In this document: piece after piece, positions 5,938 to 8,194 of the stretch
How positions within the stretch are numbered: the first letter of the stretch is position 1
How the letters are laid out: the number at the start of each line of letters is the position of its first letter
Assembly: GCA_017629395.1 (NCBI GenBank)
Contig: JAGBXH010000435.1
Location: 1-8,194, forward strand
DNA: 8,194 nucleotides
DNA from: Clostridia bacterium
GTDB taxonomy: Bacteria; Bacillota; Clostridia; Oscillospirales; CAG-272
Direction: 5' to 3'
The notes under the pieces: model-generated
Seen by the model: only the letters and a program-made list of their open reading frames with translations
What the model was told of the DNA's origin: nothing
The model's database searches: none
Made by a program: the position numbers and the translations under genes

Positions 5938-5948
5938 TTGGGGGCGTT

Positions 5949-7445
5949 TTAATTTGTCAAGGCGTCCTCGATTGCTGTCACGAGCTCTTCGTGTGTGATC
6001 GGGCCTTGGAATTTTGCTGTAATAATGCCGTCACCGTTGACCACCACGGTCATGGGATACGTGCCCGTGCCGCCCAGCGCGGTGTAATATTCGTTTGCAT
6101 CCAAGCCGAACAGCATAAGCGTATCGGGATAATTTTCGGCAATGTATTCGTCTGCCGTTTCGCTTTCATACAAGGTGTGCAGGGCGAGCACGCTTGCTTT
6201 GTCCGCGTACTCATTTGCCAGTGCGTCAAAGTAGGGCAATTCTTCGATACAAGGAGCGCACCAGGTGCCCCAGAAGTTGATCACGGTCACTTTCCCCGCA
6301 TTTTGCGAAACAGTAAAGGTCTGCTCCGTGATTCCCGTTCGGTCTAAGAGATTGACCGTTTGATCTATGCATACGTTGCCGACCTCGTTTCCGTCGGGAA
6401 TTTCGGGGGCTTGGTAAATGAAATTGCAGTACACGAGTGCGCCAATCAGCGCAGCACTCATCAGCACGGCTGCCGTGATGGAGAGCACCTTGCGGCGCTT
6501 GGCATACTTTTTGGTCAGATCGGGGGAAGCGGGTTTGCCTGCGATCTCGTCAGGGGGCAGCACGAACTTCGAGCCCTTCCACGTGATCGCGCCCGTAGGA
6601 CAGGTGGATATGCACTCGCCGCAGCTGATGCACTCTGCGTCACCCACGTGGCGAATGTCCATTTGACATTTTGCATGGCATTTGCCGCAGTCAATGCATT
6701 TTGGCTTGTTGAGCTTGATGCCCAAGAACGAGATCTTGTTAAACAGACCGTACAACGCACCCAAAGGACAGAGGAAGCGGCAGAAAAAGCGGAATACAAA
6801 GATGCTGCCGACCACAACTGCCAGCAAGAGAGCGAATTTCCAGGTGAAAAGCGGACCCAACATGGGCAAAAGGCTGTTATTCTGACCGCCAATCAGCATG
6901 CCGATCGCGCCCTCCAGCGTGCCTGCGGGGCAAATGTACTTGCAAAAAGCAGGCAAGGGGTAGTCGCGAAATGCATAAATCAAGGGCAGCGCAATTGTGA
7001 AAAGTGCCAAAATTACATATTTTAAGTAAGAAAGTACGCGAGTTGCGGAACTTTTTTTGATTTTTGGCGTCTTTATTTTATGAAGGAGCTCTTGCACAAG
7101 CCCGAACGGGCAGAGAAAACCGCAGATCCAGCGTCCGAGCAGAATACCGTACAGAATGATGATGCCGAAAATATACGCAGGCACGCGTATGCCCGAGGAG
7201 GCAAGAGCGTTTTGCAGCGCGCCCAAGGGGCACGCACCCGCGGCACCGGGGCAGGAATAGCAATTCAGTCCCGGTGTACACACGGCTTTTAAGGGTCCTT
7301 GGTAGATCTGACCCGTGAAAAAGCCCTTGATATTGGCGTTTGTCAGCAGGGCTGCATAGAGCTGAATGAGTCTTCTTTTGGTGGGGATGAGCGATAAAAG
7401 TGTTTCCTTTGGTGACTTTTTAACTGTTTTTTTACGCATTTTCAT
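5949..7445 (-). CDS. membrane 4Fe-4S protein fused to a TlpA-like thioredoxin
   Basis: 498 residues. After a basic N-terminus come four membrane segments (about 27-45, 91-107, 139-158, 203-221) with a Cys cluster at 56, 62, 65 and 72 and three CxxxCP motifs (108-113, 168-173, 222-227), as in NapH/NosR-type iron-sulfur membrane proteins. A 2[4Fe-4S] ferredoxin domain follows (Cys 250, 253, 256, 260; 272, 275, 278, 282). After a fifth segment (320-340) comes a TlpA/ResA-like thioredoxin domain with WCAPC (395-399) and a probable cis-proline at 464. Basic KKYAKRRK before the last segment puts the ferredoxin inside and the thioredoxin outside. The likely role is electron transfer to extracytoplasmic disulfides; partner and substrate are unknown. 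The ATG at 7445 is chosen because it overlaps the upstream stop (TGATG). ATG at 7439 is also possible, with GGGG better spaced. An ATG at 7472 has no ribosome binding site. Confidence 0.88.
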   Translation of the reverse strand: MKMRKKTVKKSPKETLLSLIPTKRRLIQLYAALLTNANIKGFFTGQIYQGPLKAVCTPGLNCYSCPGAAGACPLGALQNALASSGIRVPAYIFGIIILYGILLGRWICGFLCPFGLVQELLHKIKTPKIKKSSATRVLSYLKYVILALFTIALPLIYAFRDYPLPAFCKYICPAGTLEGAIGMLIGGQNNSLLPMLGPLFTWKFALLLAVVVGSIFVFRFFCRFLCPLGALYGLFNKISFLGIKLNKPKCIDCGKCHAKCQMDIRHVGDAECISCGECISTCPTGAITWKGSKFVLPPDEIAGKPASPDLTKKYAKRRKVLSITAAVLMSAALIGALVYCNFIYQAPEIPDGNEVGNVCIDQTVNLLDRTGITEQTFTVSQNAGKVTVINFWGTWCAPCIEELPYFDALANEYADKASVLALHTLYESETADEYIAENYPDTLMLFGLDANEYYTALGGTGTYPMTVVVNGDGIITAKFQGPITHEELVTAIEDALTN

Positions 7446-8194
7446 CACCCCAATCCAATGCACTCGGTGCAAATTTTAACGGCTTTTTGCAGCACGTCGT
7501 TTACACTTCCGTTCAGAATGCCCGCAACGATCAGGCAGACGGCTGTGACGAGGAGTATCAAGCGCAAGACAAATATTGTGTAATCGGGTAGCCCCTTCTC
7601 TTGCTTTCCCCTCGGCTTTTTTTCAGCTGCGGGAGCAGGGAGCAGCATGATGGATTTGGCGTACAGAATGGCATTCTCGTAGCTGATATCGGTCAGAATT
7701 CCGATTGCCAGGCAGTAGAGCAGGGCTGCAGCGGTAAAGCACAGGGTGGGGATCACCGCATCGAGGATCTGCGCGTTCAGCAGCTCGCCCGTCTCGGTGA
7801 AGTTGTTAAGATTATTCAAGTAAATCAAGGGATATGCAGCGCATAGCATGCAGATGGAAGCTGCTGTGATGCGCATGGATTTCAGATAGATCTCATGCTT
7901 GATAAGCGGCAGGAGCAGCTCGTCTGCATACTGCTTGCGCGCCAACCTTGCCTTGATCTTTGCCAGTCTGATCTTTGGGGAAACGGTGCCGTTTTGCTTT
8001 TTGGCAGGGGCGGGATACAAGATGTGCAGGACGCCTGCAGCGAGTGAGAGCACTATGGTAATATAGAAAAATATTGCTGTATTCTGCCAAGCTGACGCTA
8101 TGCTTTCGGGCGTGAAGGGACGGTCGCCGCTGCGGCAGATCTGCACGCAGGCAAGCGTAAAAGCGAGCGCGCAAAGGATCATGGCAGCGCAAAG
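7445..8194 (-). CDS. membrane protein with C-terminal CxxC tail, 5' end outside window
   Basis: Residues are numbered from the ATG at 8182, but the frame stays open to the window edge, that ATG lacks a ribosome binding site, and the first membrane segment would be cut short, so the true start is probably outside. About five membrane segments are seen (1-15, 34-56, 104-122, 138-162, 203-223). The basic loops 61-83 and 187-197 are likely cytoplasmic, which places the C-terminus outside. That tail, DVLQKAVKICTECIGLG (229-245), carries a CxxC pair (238, 241) and resembles the small CD1871A-type CXXC proteins of Clostridia as I remember them. A second pair, CMLC (111-114), lies in the third segment. 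The stop TGA overlaps the next gene's ATG, so the two are co-translated and probably work together in thiol redox transfer. No function is proven. Confidence 0.75.
   Translation of the reverse strand, partial: LCAAMILCALAFTLACVQICRSGDRPFTPESIASAWQNTAIFFYITIVLSLAAGVLHILYPAPAKKQNGTVSPKIRLAKIKARLARKQYADELLLPLIKHEIYLKSMRITAASICMLCAAYPLIYLNNLNNFTETGELLNAQILDAVIPTLCFTAAALLYCLAIGILTDISYENAILYAKSIMLLPAPAAEKKPRGKQEKGLPDYTIFVLRLILLVTAVCLIVAGILNGSVNDVLQKAVKICTECIGLG

Larger units (their letters stand above)
5417..5948. other. gene-free convergent intergenic region
   Basis: This spacer of 532 bases separates infB (rightward) from the iron-sulfur/thioredoxin gene (leftward). Apart from the infB terminator it consists mainly of the inverted hairpin repeats annotated separately. 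Bases 5607-5656, 5686-5731 and 5761-5795 show no repeat, RNA gene or credible coding sequence. No clear T-tailed terminator for the leftward gene was found; the hairpins of the right repeat copy may serve instead. Small open frames cross the region but have no ribosome binding site or recognisable protein family. Confidence 0.75.

Noticed and set aside
6426..6428. Lipoprotein-type cysteine (Cys340) before the thioredoxin domain
   Set aside because: The cysteine ends an internal fifth membrane segment, not an N-terminal signal peptide, so signal peptidase II processing is unlikely; VYC also lacks a good lipobox.
7446..7472. Upstream ATG at 7472 for the iron-sulfur/thioredoxin fusion
   Set aside because: It would overlap the preceding gene by 28 bases without a ribosome binding site. 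The TGATG overlap at 7445 is the usual coupling arrangement.

Overview
The window looks like a chromosome segment from an anaerobic Firmicute of class Clostridia, possibly a gut Oscillospirales/Ruminococcaceae-type organism. This rests on the gene order rimP-nusA-ylxR-ylxQ-infB, AAGGAGG-type ribosome binding sites, a textbook sigma-A promoter, a NusA without C-terminal acidic repeats, and repeat families I remember from such genomes. The lineage is an inference; no marker here fixes genus or species.

Positions 1-5453 (+ strand) hold a complete transcription/translation operon. A TTGCAA-17-TATAAT promoter is followed by a leader hairpin that resembles an attenuator. Then come rimP (30S maturation), nusA (transcription elongation/termination), ylxR/rnpM (RNase P modulator), ylxQ (L7Ae-type RNA-binding protein) and a long infB (IF2, 1024 residues). 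The genes are tightly spaced; ylxR and ylxQ overlap by 4 bases. An intrinsic terminator directly after infB closes the unit. The genes that often follow in Firmicutes (rbfA, truB, ribF) are not here. The IF2 N-terminal region carries two families of recently expanded in-frame repeats.

Positions 5454-5948 form an intergenic region of about 495 bases between convergent genes, packed with inverted repeats. Two copies of a modular hairpin element face each other. Between them lies a pair of inverted 29-base repeats, each itself palindromic. The two copies differ in sequence, but their stems have changed on both sides so that pairing is kept. Both copies also begin with an open frame ending in the same SLVATSET peptide. 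This is the least explained part of the window.

Positions 5949-8194 (- strand) hold two translationally coupled genes, the first running off the window edge. The upstream gene encodes a multi-spanning membrane protein ending in a CxxC tail (CTECIGLG). The downstream gene encodes a membrane iron-sulfur protein (NapH/NosR-like cysteine motifs plus a 2[4Fe-4S] ferredoxin domain) fused to a TlpA/ResA-like thioredoxin with a WCAPC active site. Predicted topology puts the ferredoxin domain inside the cell and the thioredoxin and CxxC tail outside. The pair could therefore carry electrons across the membrane to an extracytoplasmic dithiol, a job usually done by CcdA/DsbD. That function is a hypothesis.
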